A stretch of DNA of 64,000 nt, taken from Heliocidaris tuberculata. Its lineage: Eukaryota > Echinodermata > Echinoidea > Camarodonta > Echinometridae. The notes beneath the pieces are model-generated. The model searched no databases. It was given only the letters and a program-made list of their open reading frames with translations, and was not told where the DNA came from. The stretch lies in the NCBI GenBank assembly GCA_025618425.1, contig CM046837.1:23425488-23489487 (forward strand), read 5' to 3'. Position 1 is the first letter of the stretch, and each line of letters begins with the position of its first letter. The translations under genes and the position numbers were made by a program. Positions 35,263-46,705 of this stretch are shown here, piece by piece.

Positions 35263-35599
35263 AGCAATCTATCTTCTGGGCATATTTCACAAGAACACTT
35301 CAGTTGATGAGCGTATACTGGCATCATTTCTTTTGAAATGGCAGTAATGCACCAAGGTCCTTTGATATACAGAGGAAAAAGGAAAATGGTCATCTTGTAT
35401 AACAGCACTTAATATTTGATTTTAAAAATATGGAAAATATTGTGATTTGGATCATCATTTCAAGAAAATGGGAATTATGAAATACTTCATTTTGTTATGT
35501 ATCATTGATCCCATCAAATTTAATAATTTGTAATGATGACTAGATTAGGTTTAAACATTCCTAATTGGTGGGGGTGGGGGGAGAAGGGAGAGAAGAAAG

Positions 35600-35668
35600 T
35601 CAGCTTTTAGCCAGAAAGGCATTGATTAATTCTAACCATTAATTCCGACAAGCTCTTAGCAGTCAAAA
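35600..35668. repeat. GCCAGAAGGGC foldback, degenerate
   Basis: TTTTAGCCAGAAAGGCATTG is followed by TTAATTC words. The right arm is hard to recognise (CAAGCTCTTAGCAG). Confidence 0.45.
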
Positions 35669-35759
35669 TCAACTATTATTTGCATACTTACATGCAGGAG
35701 AACTCGTTGAGCCACAGCAGTGAAAGGGTTAAATTATGAAGATTTCTTCTTATACTGAA

Positions 35760-35990
35760 ATGGAAAAGGATGCGGAGCACTGACCTCTAATACAGTTTGC
35801 AAAAACTCGATGACCTCGTCGGGGTCGCGACCTCTCGGCAGAAAAATAGAAGAGGGGGGCCAAGGCCAGTGGCAAGGCTTTGCCCTTGCTTGACAATTGA
35901 CAATTAAGGGAAGTCTCTTTTTAGCCTCAGAATCTGAGCAGAACTCAACAACAGGGAAAGATTGAAATAATAAACGACGTCTTCCGGATA
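35760..35990. promoter_or_regulatory. Candidate cis-regulatory block
   Basis: CTCGATGACCTCGTCGGG and GTCGCGACCTCTCGG form a CpG-rich patch in AT-rich surroundings, with paired GACCTC half-sites. Function is speculative. Confidence 0.25.
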
Positions 35991-37609
35991 GATGTTAGTG
36001 AGGGGTTAGTCGTTAGTCATGAAAAAGTGTACTTTTCTATCCTTTTCTTTTCTCCTTGCTCTCTCAAGGCTAGCTGTGTTGAACATTAACAGTGTGCTTT
36101 GCTGCTTGGCACGGGAAGGACAATGGGCCATTGGACCTTGTAGCAAATGCACCAATGTTACCCATTGTCTACTGAAATCTGTTTTCAAATGAATCGTTAA
36201 ATGAAGCACAAATCTGTTAGCCATTTCGGAGAAGGTCAGTTGCACTATGGGAAATGAGATGCACTTTAGTTTGTGTGCAATTGGTAGACCTTATTGAAGG
36301 TGTATTTTTCTATAGCATTCAGGCAATTTCATTTTCTCTCGTTTTCATCATCTTTATTTATAAGTTGTATTATATCTCAGGACATTAAAGTGTTGTTTAT
36401 TCTTTACTCTCTCTCTCACTTTCTCTCTATCTTATTAGTACTTGTATGTTTTCTATGCCTTTTATAGCTTCTTTTGGAATCATTTATTTATTAAAAATCT
36501 CCCATCATATATGACCTTTTCTATAAAAAAAAGACGTTTAATCATACTTGACCTGTCTCTATAATATCTCTATCCCAGAGAGAAAGAGAAATTATTGGAG
36601 AACAATTATACATCCTCAACAATTTGAAAAAATCTGAAGAAGATCTTTCAAGAAACCTTTACCATAGACATGTTTATTGTAATCCATTACACTTCATACT
36701 CCAATATGACTACCAAATGTCAAGGCATGTTTGAATCTAGCTTCTCCTTTTATGCTCTCATCGAGTGGCATTTCTCCTTTATTGTATGTGTTAGATTGTA
36801 ATGCGCAGATGAATAATGTCTCTATAGAAATTGTGCAATATAAATTTACAACTATTATTACTATTATCTCTCTCTTCATTCTGCTGTCTCTCTTTCTAGA
36901 CTTCCAATCGGCTCATCCACCTTCTATGATATTTGAGCCCGCCTGTGACCTGCTTTTTCGTCTTCTTCCATATATCAAGTTGTGGTTATAAATGCCACTC
37001 AGAAAAATGAGACACATCTTAAGTTTCAACCAATGGCATGGTGCAATCTTGCAAGTGATTTTTGGAGTTGCAATTAAATGCTACTTCATATTAAAGCAAA
37101 GGGCCCTCCAGACAGCATCTATAAGAAATGACCTTGCTATATATTATAGGCCTACTTTTGCTCTACATTGCAGATATCATTTTCAACTTTGTTTGAGATG
37201 GTTTGGATTTTGATTTTGGAGGTCAGGGGAAGATAATTCATGCTCCTGCAATGTATATGGATAGGTTACTAGATATACTGCACAATACAAACGCATTCTT
37301 TTGTTATTAATTTGATATAGCCTGATAATAAGAATTTTTACGCTATATACCGGTACTACAAGAGTCTTTTTACAGAAGTGAACTGAAATCAAAGTGACTC
37401 AAGAATGAGGAATAAGCTCATAGGGGGGATTAGGATATTACCAGACATATTTGTGGTTAGTTTCTCATGGTGAAAACATATCAAATGGTTCTATTCTGGG
37501 TTAGATTTCCCCCACTTGCTAATCGCCCCCTCCAAAATAAGCACCAATTAGACAAAAGGCATCGCTTAAATTCTCTGTTTTCATTTTGATTTCGAGACAA
37601 ACGACGGCT
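35991..37609. other. No gene seen; possible SINE 3' tail
   Basis: At about 36790-36868, GTAATGCGCAGATGAATAAT, GAAATTGTGCAATATAAAT and an ATT-rich end resemble the tail of the SINE at 58809. An 86-codon frame overlaps it and is not credible as a gene. Confidence 0.35.
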
Positions 37610-37900
37610 TTCTAGACAGAAGAGAGCAGGCAAATCAGGAAATATCCCGTTTCACGAATCCCCACGACCCAGTGTCGCGCGGAATAGAGCGGGATCAAGC
37701 GATTGCTTATCTCCCTCTTTGTTCCGATTCCGCCATTTGGACTGATCTAAGCAGGATGAGGGATTAGCTTGAGTTAAACGATTGCAAGGTCGCCCAATGA
37801 TTTCCCTCGCACTTGTAGATTTATTCGTGTCATATCGCGTTTCTAATTGACAGGAGAAAAACTGGCAATCAGATCTCGGCTGATGTATGAAGTGTCGTTG
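37610..37900. promoter_or_regulatory. Candidate cis-regulatory block
   Basis: Complex CpG-bearing sequence includes GGGATTAGC (TAATCC-type), GCAAGGTCGCCCAATGATT and CTAATTGACAGG (a TGACAG TALE-type word next to TAATT). It has no repeat match in the window. The reading as an enhancer is inference. Confidence 0.3.
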
Positions 37901-38239
37901 GAAGGCTAAAAACAATTGATCAGTGCCAAAATATCATATTAGCCGAGGCATGACCAAGACAAGTAGGTTGGAAGAGGGGGGGGGGGTGGAAGAAGGGGGA
38001 GGTGAGAGCAGCATACAGTAGAAATCTAGCATGATGCATGAAGATGTGATCATGACTGAGCAATTCATGTTTTGTAGAGTATCCACTTTTTTTTTTTTAC
38101 TGTATATTCATATTATTGGCTTGTACTTTAGAAAAAATTAGAAACATTATAGTGGAATTCCACTCTTTTATTTTTTTTTTCTTTGCTTCATTAGAGGATT
38201 TATTTTGCATTCAAAGTTTACAACTCAATATAACATTAA
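37901..38239. other. No gene seen
   Basis: It has a short G run at about 37977-37986 and T runs near 38088 and 38172. Confidence 0.4.
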
Positions 38240-38550
38240 TCATACATAAATGACACAAAAGATAACTACAAAACTGAAATCGACTTACACATATCGTGTT
38301 ACATTTTCCAGTAAACTTCAACAAATCCTTTGGTAATTCATTTTTTCCCCTTTTTGTTTGTATTCTTTTCCTTCTGCTCCTTATATTCCTATTCTTTTTT
38401 TTTCTTCTTTCTTTCTGATATCTCTTTCAAATCTACACAAATGACACATTCAAATGAACTTCAACAATTCCTTTGGTAATTCATCATTTTTCTTTGTATT
38501 TTTTCCTTTCTGCTATATTGTATATCTGTTCTTTTTCTGATTTCTCTTTC
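38240..38550. repeat. Local tandem duplication, about 141 bp
   Basis: CTTCAACAAATCCTTTGGTA (38318) recurs as CTTCAACAATTCCTTTGGTA (38459). Both are followed by ATTCAT and a T-rich stretch with TTTCCTTTCTGCT-like sequence. Confidence 0.6.
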
Positions 38551-39264
38551 AAAAACATGTTTCAGTACAGAATCTCTCCTATCTTTTCCACTTTTGTTGC
38601 GTTCCAAAATAACTTTATATTCGCTCTTTTATTAAGTTGGCTTTATAAACCAAAGCATACAAATGAGGAATACAGATTCAGCAAAAGTGAGGATTAAAAC
38701 CCAGTAAAGGAAATGAAAGTTATGAAGTGTTGAATACGTGATCGATCATATTCACATTTGCAACTTTGTAATTTACCTTTGCAAGCATACATGTAGCTTC
38801 TCTTTCATCTGTAGTAAATATTTCATAAGTCTCTATTTTCTCTGAAGAAAATCTGTAATCATCCTTGTGCCCTAGATATTGGACAAAAAATTCTAGCTGC
38901 CAAAGTGTAGGCCTAGGATTTCCTGACAAAGAAGTCATGAAGTCATTGCCGATTACACCTCTACTGTATAACATTCCTTTTAATTTGGAATATTTTTTTA
39001 TCGTTAAATGGTCGGTATGCAAGTGATTTCGTACTTTGCGATCATAGCATTCCAGGGGAACCTTCAAAAGGGCATGAAATAAGGGGTTTACGAACGAACG
39101 GGGACACAGCAGGCAGTAACAAATTAAACGATTATTGACAATGCACATTCCCTCGGCCGGGGAAGGTCAAGGCCTTCTGGCTTATTATTAACGAGCCTCT
39201 GTCTTGGAAAGAGACAAAGTGAGCTTGATTATGACAGAGGGTCCGTGTCTGCTGAAAACTCATT
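38551..39264. other. No gene seen
   Basis: A 142-codon frame on the - strand (38720-39148) is the longest here outside obvious repeats. It has no recognisable domain and no clear splice sites. Part of it (38715-38850) weakly resembles the foldback element at 9182. Confidence 0.35.
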
Positions 39265-39757
39265 AGGGTAAGGGAATGTTGAGTGAAAATGGGTATAAGG
39301 AGTGTTGTGGGGGAGGGGGACACCCCCGCCTTATGTTTCCTCTTTCATGTGTTTTCTTGCCGTGTTTATTTTATTGTCTCTTTTGATGACCGTTTTGTCT
39401 GTTGATATTAGCCAGAAGGGCATTTATTTATTAGGGTTCATGAACTTTGAGTGAAAATAGGTGTAGGGCAGTTTGGGGGGGGGGGGCACCCCCCCCCCTA
39501 TGTTTTCATCTTTCATGTAGGAGTCAGCCTTGATTGCTTGCCTTGAGGGAGAGTATTGTTTTTATTCTCTTTTTTAATGATCAATTTCATCTGATGATTA
39601 GGTTCCATGAAGGTTGAGTAAAGAAAAATGACAGTTAGGGGAAACCCCCCTCTTTTGTTGTGCTCTTTCATGTTGGAATGCGTGCCCTGCCGTGGACAGT
39701 ATTGTTTTAATATCTCTTTTAATGGCTGTTTTGTCTGTTAAAACCAGAAGGGCATTT
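39265..39757. repeat. Tandem array of three units of about 165 bp with G/C hairpins
   Basis: Each unit has GTTGAGTGAAAATGGG-like sequence, a G run facing a C run, CTCTTTCATGT, then TATTTTATTGTCTC-like sequence and TTTGTCTGTT. Unit 2 has 12 G, then CA, then 10 C (39475-39498). Units 1 and 3 end in AGCCAGAAGGGCATTT or ACCAGAAGGGCATTT, so the array has incorporated an arm of the foldback family. Confidence 0.7.
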
Positions 39758-39812
39758 GATAACTCATTTTGCAGCGAGTTAATGCCTTTCTTGTTCTCAT
39801 GAGATATTTTCA
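39732..39812. repeat. GCCAGAAGGGC foldback, copy
   Basis: The left arm AAACCAGAAGGGCATTTGAT faces the right arm GAGTTAATGCCTTTCTTG. It sits at the right edge of the tandem array. Confidence 0.6.
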
Positions 39813-40073
39813 AGATTTTATATGATGCAAAGTTGGACCAAATTTTATTTAAATTCAAGTTTTTAAAAAAGTAATGTGCACAAAGGAGTGAAGACAATAA
39901 AGTCAAATAATGTCTCTGATTTTTTTTTTTTGGGGGGGGGGTTTTGTTCTAATTCTCTGCCTTCATTCAAGAAAACTTCTGAGTTTGTCATTCAATGGTC
40001 TGTCCATTTTCTGACACAGTAAACTTGGTCAATATGATAATGTAAAAATATATATATTTGTACAATATAATAG
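39813..40073. other. No gene seen
   Basis: A T run followed by a G run lies at about 39921-39942. Nothing else was recognised. Confidence 0.4.
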
Positions 40074-40180
40074 TATCTTTCATCTTTCTTTCCATTTCTT
40101 TCTGGCTCATCTTGCTGTCTTGCTGTTGTTTTGGTCATCGATCTTGTTGCTGCTTTCTTCTTGGGCACATTCAGGTAAGT
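40074..40180 (+). other. Candidate recursive splice site (ratchet point) C
   Basis: GGGCACATTCAG ends at 40174 and is joined directly to GTAAGT (40175-40180), a perfect donor. No AG lies between 40074 and 40172 (99 bases). The tract reads CTTTCATCTTTCTTTCC and continues rich in T and C. A further donor-like AAAG|GTAAGG at about 40455 could define a recursive-splicing exon. Activity is inferred. Confidence 0.6.
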
Positions 40181-41432
40181 CTTGCTAGAAAAAGTAGGGG
40201 CATACCGTATTTACATTAGAGGGCAATTTTTATAGTAACATATAAATAGACACATATGGTGACAGTACAGCAAAAGGATGCATTTCCATGTCATAAGTAT
40301 TCATATTTTTATACCTATCCGTATTATGACCATATATAACAAAACAAAATGTAACGCATTTGGAAGGGAAGTGCATGGTACTGAACATTTCTCATTCTAT
40401 GAGACTTTCACATAACAAGTTGTTGACAAGTTGTTTCACTTTGTTCATTTTAAAGGTAAGGTCTTCTACAAAACTTTGTTTAACCATACAACACTTTCTT
40501 ACATTTTGTATTGCTGAACAACAAGAATTTTCAAGTTTATCTTTAAGCTATAGAGAATCACACAAAATCTTTGAGTTTACTGCATTTGAATGGGAGTAGA
40601 AACATTAATGCTTTAATAATGTACTGAACAAGAGTCAAATATCATACTTTACTTGTGAAATGAAGGAAAAAAGTATAAAAACATACTTTTAAGGAAACAT
40701 GCCCACAATTTTTTAATGTTTTGAAACCACAAGTAATAATCGAATGAAATCTCACATCAAAGTGCCATCGAAGATTTGGTTTGGGATCGCACTTCTGTTC
40801 TGTAAAAGCCATAACTTTTGCAGTCCATTAATTTTCATGAATTTCACACTATGTTTGGTTTGTATGAAATAAGAAAACTGGTAAAATATTGACATAGTTT
40901 TCCGCCCAGTATTGCACAGGTGTAGTCCATTAGGTCTATCCATTCATAGGATATTGCAAACAAGAAACTATTTCATTAATGTTACATCCAAAGATATAGA
41001 ATTGCCTTTTGGAATAAACTCGGAAAAGAAGGAACAATTTTGCAAGCTTCTTTTACATTAGCGTATAACTAGATTCTTTTGTCAATAGATAACAAATATA
41101 TTTTGAATCAATTCATATCTTGGAGAAGAAAGGACATGTTATCTTTCCAAGCTGCTTGTACACAGGCAAAACCAGTTTCTTTCATCAATAAATAAGAAAT
41201 GTATTCTGCATCGAAGCTTGTATTGTTATGCTAATGATATTTGATCCTCTTGTAAGGAAATAATAACTTATTGAGTTGATTCTTTTGAGAGATATTCACA
41301 GAGATAGCTCTATATAAACATAGCATAGTTTTCATTTATTCAATATTAATGTGATCTTAGTGTCAAGGCTTTTCACAAATTTTGCATAATCCATGTAATG
41401 CGTTCTAATTAACATCTGATTTTGGTGTCAGA
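40181..41432. other. No gene seen
   Basis: This is AT-rich unique sequence. Frames of 60-80 codons lack recognisable motifs. Confidence 0.4.
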
Positions 41433-41598
41433 TTAAAGTGATTGATTAACTTTGTGAAAAATTGTAAAATCAGCTCAAATGCCAGTGAATTGTGTGCAGT
41501 CCTCTAACTACATATATAATTAAGGATATGTGAAAGTATGAGAGAAAATGGAACCCGTTTACTATCCTAAAAAAGAAAAAATCGCAATCAATCGCTGG
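41433..41598. repeat. Near-identical copy of 7051-7216
   Basis: The segment from TTAAAGTGATTGATTAAC to CGCAATCAATCGCTGGG matches 7051-7216 with only a few differences. The rest of the 7-kb element is absent, so this is a truncated copy. Confidence 0.8.
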
Positions 41599-41630
41599 GG
41601 AAATAAGTAATCAGGGGCAATTTTAATTTT

Positions 41631-41693
41631 TAAAAAAAGGAACTGTTGTAAAAAAAAGGAACTGTTGTAAAAAAAAGGAACTGTTGTAAAAGA
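41631..41693. repeat. 19-bp tandem repeat, three copies
   Basis: AACTGTTGT recurs at 41641, 41660 and 41679, separated by A-rich GG-ending spacers. Confidence 0.85.
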
Positions 41694-41698
41694 AAATA

Positions 41699-41780
41699 AC
41701 CTGTCTGGTTAGGGCTAAAAGGGTGTTGATTTTATGTTAAGGATTATGGATTATTACATCCTTTTAGCTCTAAACAAGCG
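41699..41780. repeat. GCCAGAAGGGC foldback, diverged
   Basis: The left arm TAGGGCTAAAAGGGTGTTGA faces the right arm ACATCCTTTTAGCTCTAAAC. The arms have diverged together (AAAAGG with CCTTTT), keeping the stem complementary. Confidence 0.6.
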
Positions 41781-42096
41781 AACTCTTCTTTGCCAGCAGT
41801 AGCATTATTTTGCCAACTCATGTAGGTATAGTGCTTATCAAATGTACTTTCTGTATGTCGGCATGGGGGGGGGGGGTGTTCATCCGTCATTTCCTCTCCG
41901 TTCCATCATAAGAGTGAGCCCATAAAGTTCATTTTGTGTATTTTCATGACTTTCCTCTTGATTTGGACCCGTCCTTGTGAACTTTGTTGACATTTTCAGG
42001 GTTAAATTCTAGGTTTTTGGAACAACAATTTCATACGCCAGCTGAGAAAGAAGGCCAGATAATTATCTGCCCCAGATCACAGGGAAAAAGAGGGAA

Positions 42097-42128
<32 letters not shown>

Positions 42129-42944
42129 GGAAATAGAAATATGAAATGTGACAGAGCATATTTTCTATCATTTCATAGAAGTCCTTTGAAGGCCAGTTAT
42201 TATTCTTGGATGTCACTCTCTGACCAAGCATTAAAGAATGCACTCTTCTGTGTGAGCTTCTTTGAAATCTTACCAAGTAGGCCTATTGTTATTTTCATCA
42301 TACATTCAAGAATAAATAGGTAATAAAGATTAAAAATTGGTTTGCACTTCCTCTGGCTTACAGAAATCCTCATCCATGCAAAAATATTGGGTCGACCTTA
42401 ACAAATATGGTGTCATTTATTGGAGTATAAAAGGCCATTCTATTTATTCTAGATTAAAGAAATACGGATGTTTTTATCTTCATGACATATCCGTGACAAA
42501 TAGGATAGAAGATTTTTTTTTTTCATCTTTAAAATCAATGATAAAAGAGTATGCAAGGGAGAAATCTTATTTTCAAACTTGCCACAAATACTAAAATTTG
42601 TGCATTGTGATATATTTGTGCTTGTGCTTTTGTTTTGGCTCATTTTGTGTCCCTATTTGACTTGTTCCTTTTCCTGAAGTGTCATCAAGTTTAGCCCTCT
42701 GGCTGTTAATATTTTAATGTTTCAGACTTTAAAAGATTTAAGATAGGGCAGATCAAAATTTTACATGTTAATCATGCTTCTAGAAAAAAATTGAATGCCC
42801 ATGTAGAGTTTTGGTAAGCCCTTGAAAACATTTAGTTAGATTTCTTTAATCTAAGTATATAAATAGCAAAATATTGTAGTACTAAGCTGCTGTGAAGCTA
42901 GAAATAAATTCTATTTGGCTTAAAATAGACTAGGGGAAGATAAT
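41781..42944. other. No gene seen; (GA)n at 42086
   Basis: It contains a G run at about 41866-41877 and a (GA)n tract at 42086-42135. The rest is AT-rich. Confidence 0.4.
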
Positions 42945-43295
42945 GAACCTGCAGCCCCGCCCTTCCGGCTACACCCATCCTTGAACTGACGGCATGAAGT
43001 AGGCTGGGGATCACTGTCAAACAATACAACAAGGTCGCTACAGTTCCGTCTCTGGCTGGTGAACAAAAGTAGACCGGGTTTTTTTTCTCCGTCTCCGACC
43101 TCCCCTCCTCTCTCCTATTTCATCGTCTCGATCGATACATTGCGAAACGATCTCATCGTCCAAGGTCGGCTTCATGTAATCTAGAAATCACTTGCAAGCG
43201 CAATTCTTTTATAGAAATGAAAAGGCAGTAGTGAGTGGGAGAAAGGGAAAGAGATAGAGAGGAAGAAAGAGAAGGGAAAATAATGTTGTCTCTGA

Positions 43296-43341
<46 letters not shown>

Positions 43342-43480
43342 ATTTTGTAATCCAATGGTTACGTTGCGCAACAGTGTCGTCTACCAAGGTCGGCTGTATG
43401 TAATTGAAAAATCACTTGCAAACATCATGCTGTTTAAAGACAGACAGAGAACAAGAGGGAGAGATAGAGAGAGAAATTTG
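42945..43480. promoter_or_regulatory. CpG-bearing block duplicated with period about 223 bp
   Basis: CCAAGGTCGGCTTCATGTAA (43160) recurs as CCAAGGTCGGCTGTATGTAA (43384). The homology runs from TTGCGAAACG/TTGCGCAACA to AATCACTTGCAA. Between and after the copies lie GA then CT tracts (43234-43345). The retained core may be a binding-site module or simply a local duplication. Confidence 0.4.
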
Positions 43481-44120
43481 TAACTTTCATTTTTGAATGC
43501 CCACGTTTCAAACAAAGGATAAAAAGGATACACTTTTGAATAATTGCTTTTTGCCATTCGTAATAGAAATTCTCTTATTTAAGATGATTGAAATCATATA
43601 GCTTCCCTTGTATCAAGGCAAAGTGTTGAAGAAACACAAGATTTGCCCAAGGTTGTAGGATATTGTGATTGAAGTGCTTTTGAACAATTTAGCTTGAAAA
43701 TGAAAGAATGATTTCGAGACAATTGACCACATCTTGTGGTTTGGCTCAATAACTTTTGATTCAGAGCTCTGAAAAATATACAGATGCATGAGTAGAAAGA
43801 GCAAAAATTTCTGCAAATGCTGTGTCCATTTTTGTTATATGACCATATTGCGTTCAATACCAGGAATTTTTAAAATGAGGATAAGCTGTAAAACCCTGAA
43901 ATTGGCAATACGTTGAGAAGTTCAAAATCACTGTTTTGTTATCAAAATTGGCAATTTTTTCAACTTTTTGACAAAATTCCTAACCATGTTTATTGTTTTC
44001 AAAGATATAACACCTTATTAGAACCATGTCGCACTGAAAGAAAAATATTTTTGCCAAGTTGAAGAATAAAATGTGATGAATGTAGCCCTTAAATAATTCC
44101 TGTCCTGAAAGGGATAAAAA
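43481..44120. other. No gene seen
   Basis: This is AT-rich unique sequence. An 87-codon - strand frame has no recognisable motif. Confidence 0.4.
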
Positions 44121-44192
44121 AAAAGCAAGAAGGGCATTAAAGTCGCATCAATTTAAACAAAGTTTAATGCCCTTCTGGCTCTTAGGAGGCAA
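44121..44192. repeat. GCCAGAAGGGC foldback, well preserved
   Basis: The left arm AGCAAGAAGGGCATTAAAG faces the right arm AGTTTAATGCCCTTCTGGCT, with about 20 bases between. Confidence 0.7.
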
Positions 44193-44555
44193 ATAGATCA
44201 TTCATCGGCTGCCTTTTCGACCCATTTCACCGAAGCAAGGCATGACGAGATTTTGAAAATGAATTTAAGTTAAATTTGCATCGATCAAGGACAGGAGCGG
44301 TATCTAGCAGGAAGTTTGAAGAGCGTACTTGTGTAATATACCGTGAAGGTCACTTGTTATATATGCGAAAAAATAACATATTATGCATCTGCCTCTTGTT
44401 CAGCAAACAGCTTTTGTGAAGGTAACCCAATTTTAGGGTCTGCCAAATTGCGGACAAGAGTGATCAAAGAGCCAATTAAAGAACTGTTTAATGGGGGAAA
44501 GGTTAGGAGTGAGTACGATTCAAATTTTGCTGGATGAGGGAAAACATGAATGATG
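44193..44555. other. No gene seen
   Basis: This is unique sequence with no recognised feature. Confidence 0.35.
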
Positions 44556-44675
44556 AATATATATATATATATATATATATATGCAGAGCGAGAAATAGAG
44601 AGAAAGAGAGAATTGAACAGTAGCAAAAACAAGTAGAAAAGAAAAAGGAAGAGAGAGAGAGAGAGAGAAAGGACA
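44556..44675. repeat. (TA)n followed by (GA)n
   Basis: TATA repeats lie at about 44557-44582, followed by GA-rich sequence to 44675. Confidence 0.9.
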
Positions 44676-46123
44676 GACAAAATACAAAAGTGGAGATTTG
44701 AAGAAGAGCGGCGGCAAACAAGATCATGAGTAGGTCATTATGCATAAAGAATAGGTAACAGGATTCAAGAAGGAAATTTAACTGCCAGCTTACCATGTTG
44801 GTGTTGGCTGGTTAATTGGATATTTCAAGAAAAAGGTGAAAAAGGGAAAACATCGAGAATATAATTGTCCCGTCTGTAATTCTGTGAAATCATAAGATGG
44901 TACATCACCATTCTGCAAAAAAACAGTACAGCCCGTGAATACTGTGCTCGGGAGAAATATTGATGCACAAATATTGGAAAATTTGGGAATGATATTTGAA
45001 CAAGAGCCGTTGAAGGTCACTCACGTGGCATGTACGCTCGTCGGGAGAAGTTTGTAGACTTGCTGCGATCCCCAAAAGCATTTTAGAAACTGCAACCTCA
45101 TCGTGGGTTTGAGTTTTAAAAATAGTCACTTTGGTTTGGGGGTTTGTATTCTTCTATTAAACCACCCAAGCCCCTTAATGGACACTTTATTTGATAATAA
45201 TGCAACTGTGTTGCACGTCTGAAGATCAGTTATGCACTTGATTTAGTCCTATCTTTGCCATTTAAAGCAAGGAGTGGTCACTGATAACTCCTTGGTTAAA
45301 GTTACAAACATTTGTTCAAATTGAACATTTCAGATTTCATTCTTTCTTTTATTGTTCTATAAGATGGTTTGTGCTTGTTTCTGTCACAGGATAAAAATGA
45401 TGAGTAATCTATATTCCCATATTTTATATGATTTGAACTCTCAAAAGATTTGAACTTATTACTTAGCACTGATTACAAATGTCAAAATACAACTTTTTTA
45501 ATTCACTTTTATCACACACAATTTTGCCATTTGTGCTCCGAACGCGTCTCTTCATGCCACCCAGTTTCGCTAATCTACCTAAAGCGACTTGTTACGAAGG
45601 TTTGATTACCCTTTCAATATATTTCTTGTAGGTGTAATGTACGAAAGTAGTAAGGGTATAGTAGAAAGCACTACCAATATGTAGTTTCCAAGAATGAGCC
45701 TTCTAAACTGGCTAAAATACGACAAAGAACATTGAAGAGAAGAACGAGGTTGATATTTCAGATGGTTTATGTAGAGTTGGAGAGGAAGATAGAGGGGAGA
45801 AGGGCGAAAGATGTAGAACTGGATTGAAACAGAAATATAAGTGACAGAACGTTGAAGAGAGAAAAACAAAGGGTAATGATTGGGATAGTTATAGTTCGGG
45901 AGGAATATAGATTGGGGGGATGATCAAAAAAATATTAGAATTGGATCGAAAACGAACATCCTTTTCCTTGAACTTCAACGAGTTATCCTAGGATCTAGAT
46001 CAGAGGAAAGAAGGCAAAGCTTGTTATCGGACTAGAGAGAGATTAACAACCTCCTTGGCCAGGCATTGTACGCTGCCACGTCTTCCTGCGTGATTCCTGG
46101 AACGGAGGTTGTCCCACCCGGCA
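44676..46123. other. No gene seen
   Basis: This is unique sequence. A weak duplication of an AGATAGAGGGGAGAAGGGCG-like stretch occurs between about 45740 and 45955. CpG-bearing words lie near 46045-46110. Confidence 0.4.
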
Positions 46124-46262
46124 AATCATGCTCCTGCGACTATTGATCTGTGCATTAGTTCGCCAAAGATATAGGGTTAGGGTTGCGATATGATTTTCAG
46201 TTAGGTTTAGGGGAAAGGGTTAGGGTTAGGTGTAGTGTTTGGTGTAGAGCCAGTGTTAGGAA
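46124..46262 (+). repeat. TTAGGG-bearing dispersed element
   Basis: ATCATGCTCCTGCGACTATT is followed by ATAGGGTTAGGGTTGCGA and AAGGGTTAGGGTTAGGTG. The order matches the other copies. Confidence 0.6.
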
Positions 46263-46383
46263 TTTGGTTAGCGTAGAAACTGACAGCGGACCATGGGATG
46301 TGTCCGACCACCACTGGTCCTACATATAAACCCAAAACAATAACTATAACCATAATCTGTATTTTAACCAGTAATGATATTTA

Positions 46384-46705
46384 CCAAATTGGCAACATTT
46401 TTTTTTCTCATACATTTATTGATATCATTTATTTATTTATTTTTTATTTATGTTTAATTAAGTTTCAAGAATTACAAAAACAATCATACATAGGTCATAG
46501 AATAAAAAACAACAACTATTTAACAAAAATAAATAGAGAGAAAAAAAATAATGAAAAAAATAAAAAAGGGAAAAAAAGAGCAGCTTTTATAAGTACAAAC
46601 TCAAGAACCGAGGACCAGAGAGGACGCCCGAGCCCACCCAATGCATGACCACCACAGACTGGACAGCCGGACAACAGACCATCCCATCCCGCCCAAATTG
46701 GCAAC
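46384..46705 (-). mobile_element. Retroposed insertion with 13-bp target duplication
   Basis: CCAAATTGGCAAC occurs at 46384-46396 and again at 46693-46705. Between them, read on the - strand, is a segment with a GC-rich 5' part, then AT-rich sequence with AATAAATAAATAAATG and AATAAATG words, ending in nine A then T. Target duplication plus an A-rich 3' end is the known mark of LINE-driven insertion. The 5' part is open on the - strand and ends in a hydrophobic tail. It could be the C-terminus of a non-LTR element or an mRNA copy. Confidence 0.7.

Noticed and set aside
38707..38850. Third copy of the long foldback element
   Set aside because: Only short stretches (GAAAGTTATGAAG, TTGCAACTTTGTAA) match and the ends are absent.
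38720..39148. 142-codon frame on the - strand
   Set aside because: No domain was recognised and no acceptor or donor frames it. Part resembles a foldback element. Its length is not exceptional in 64 kb.
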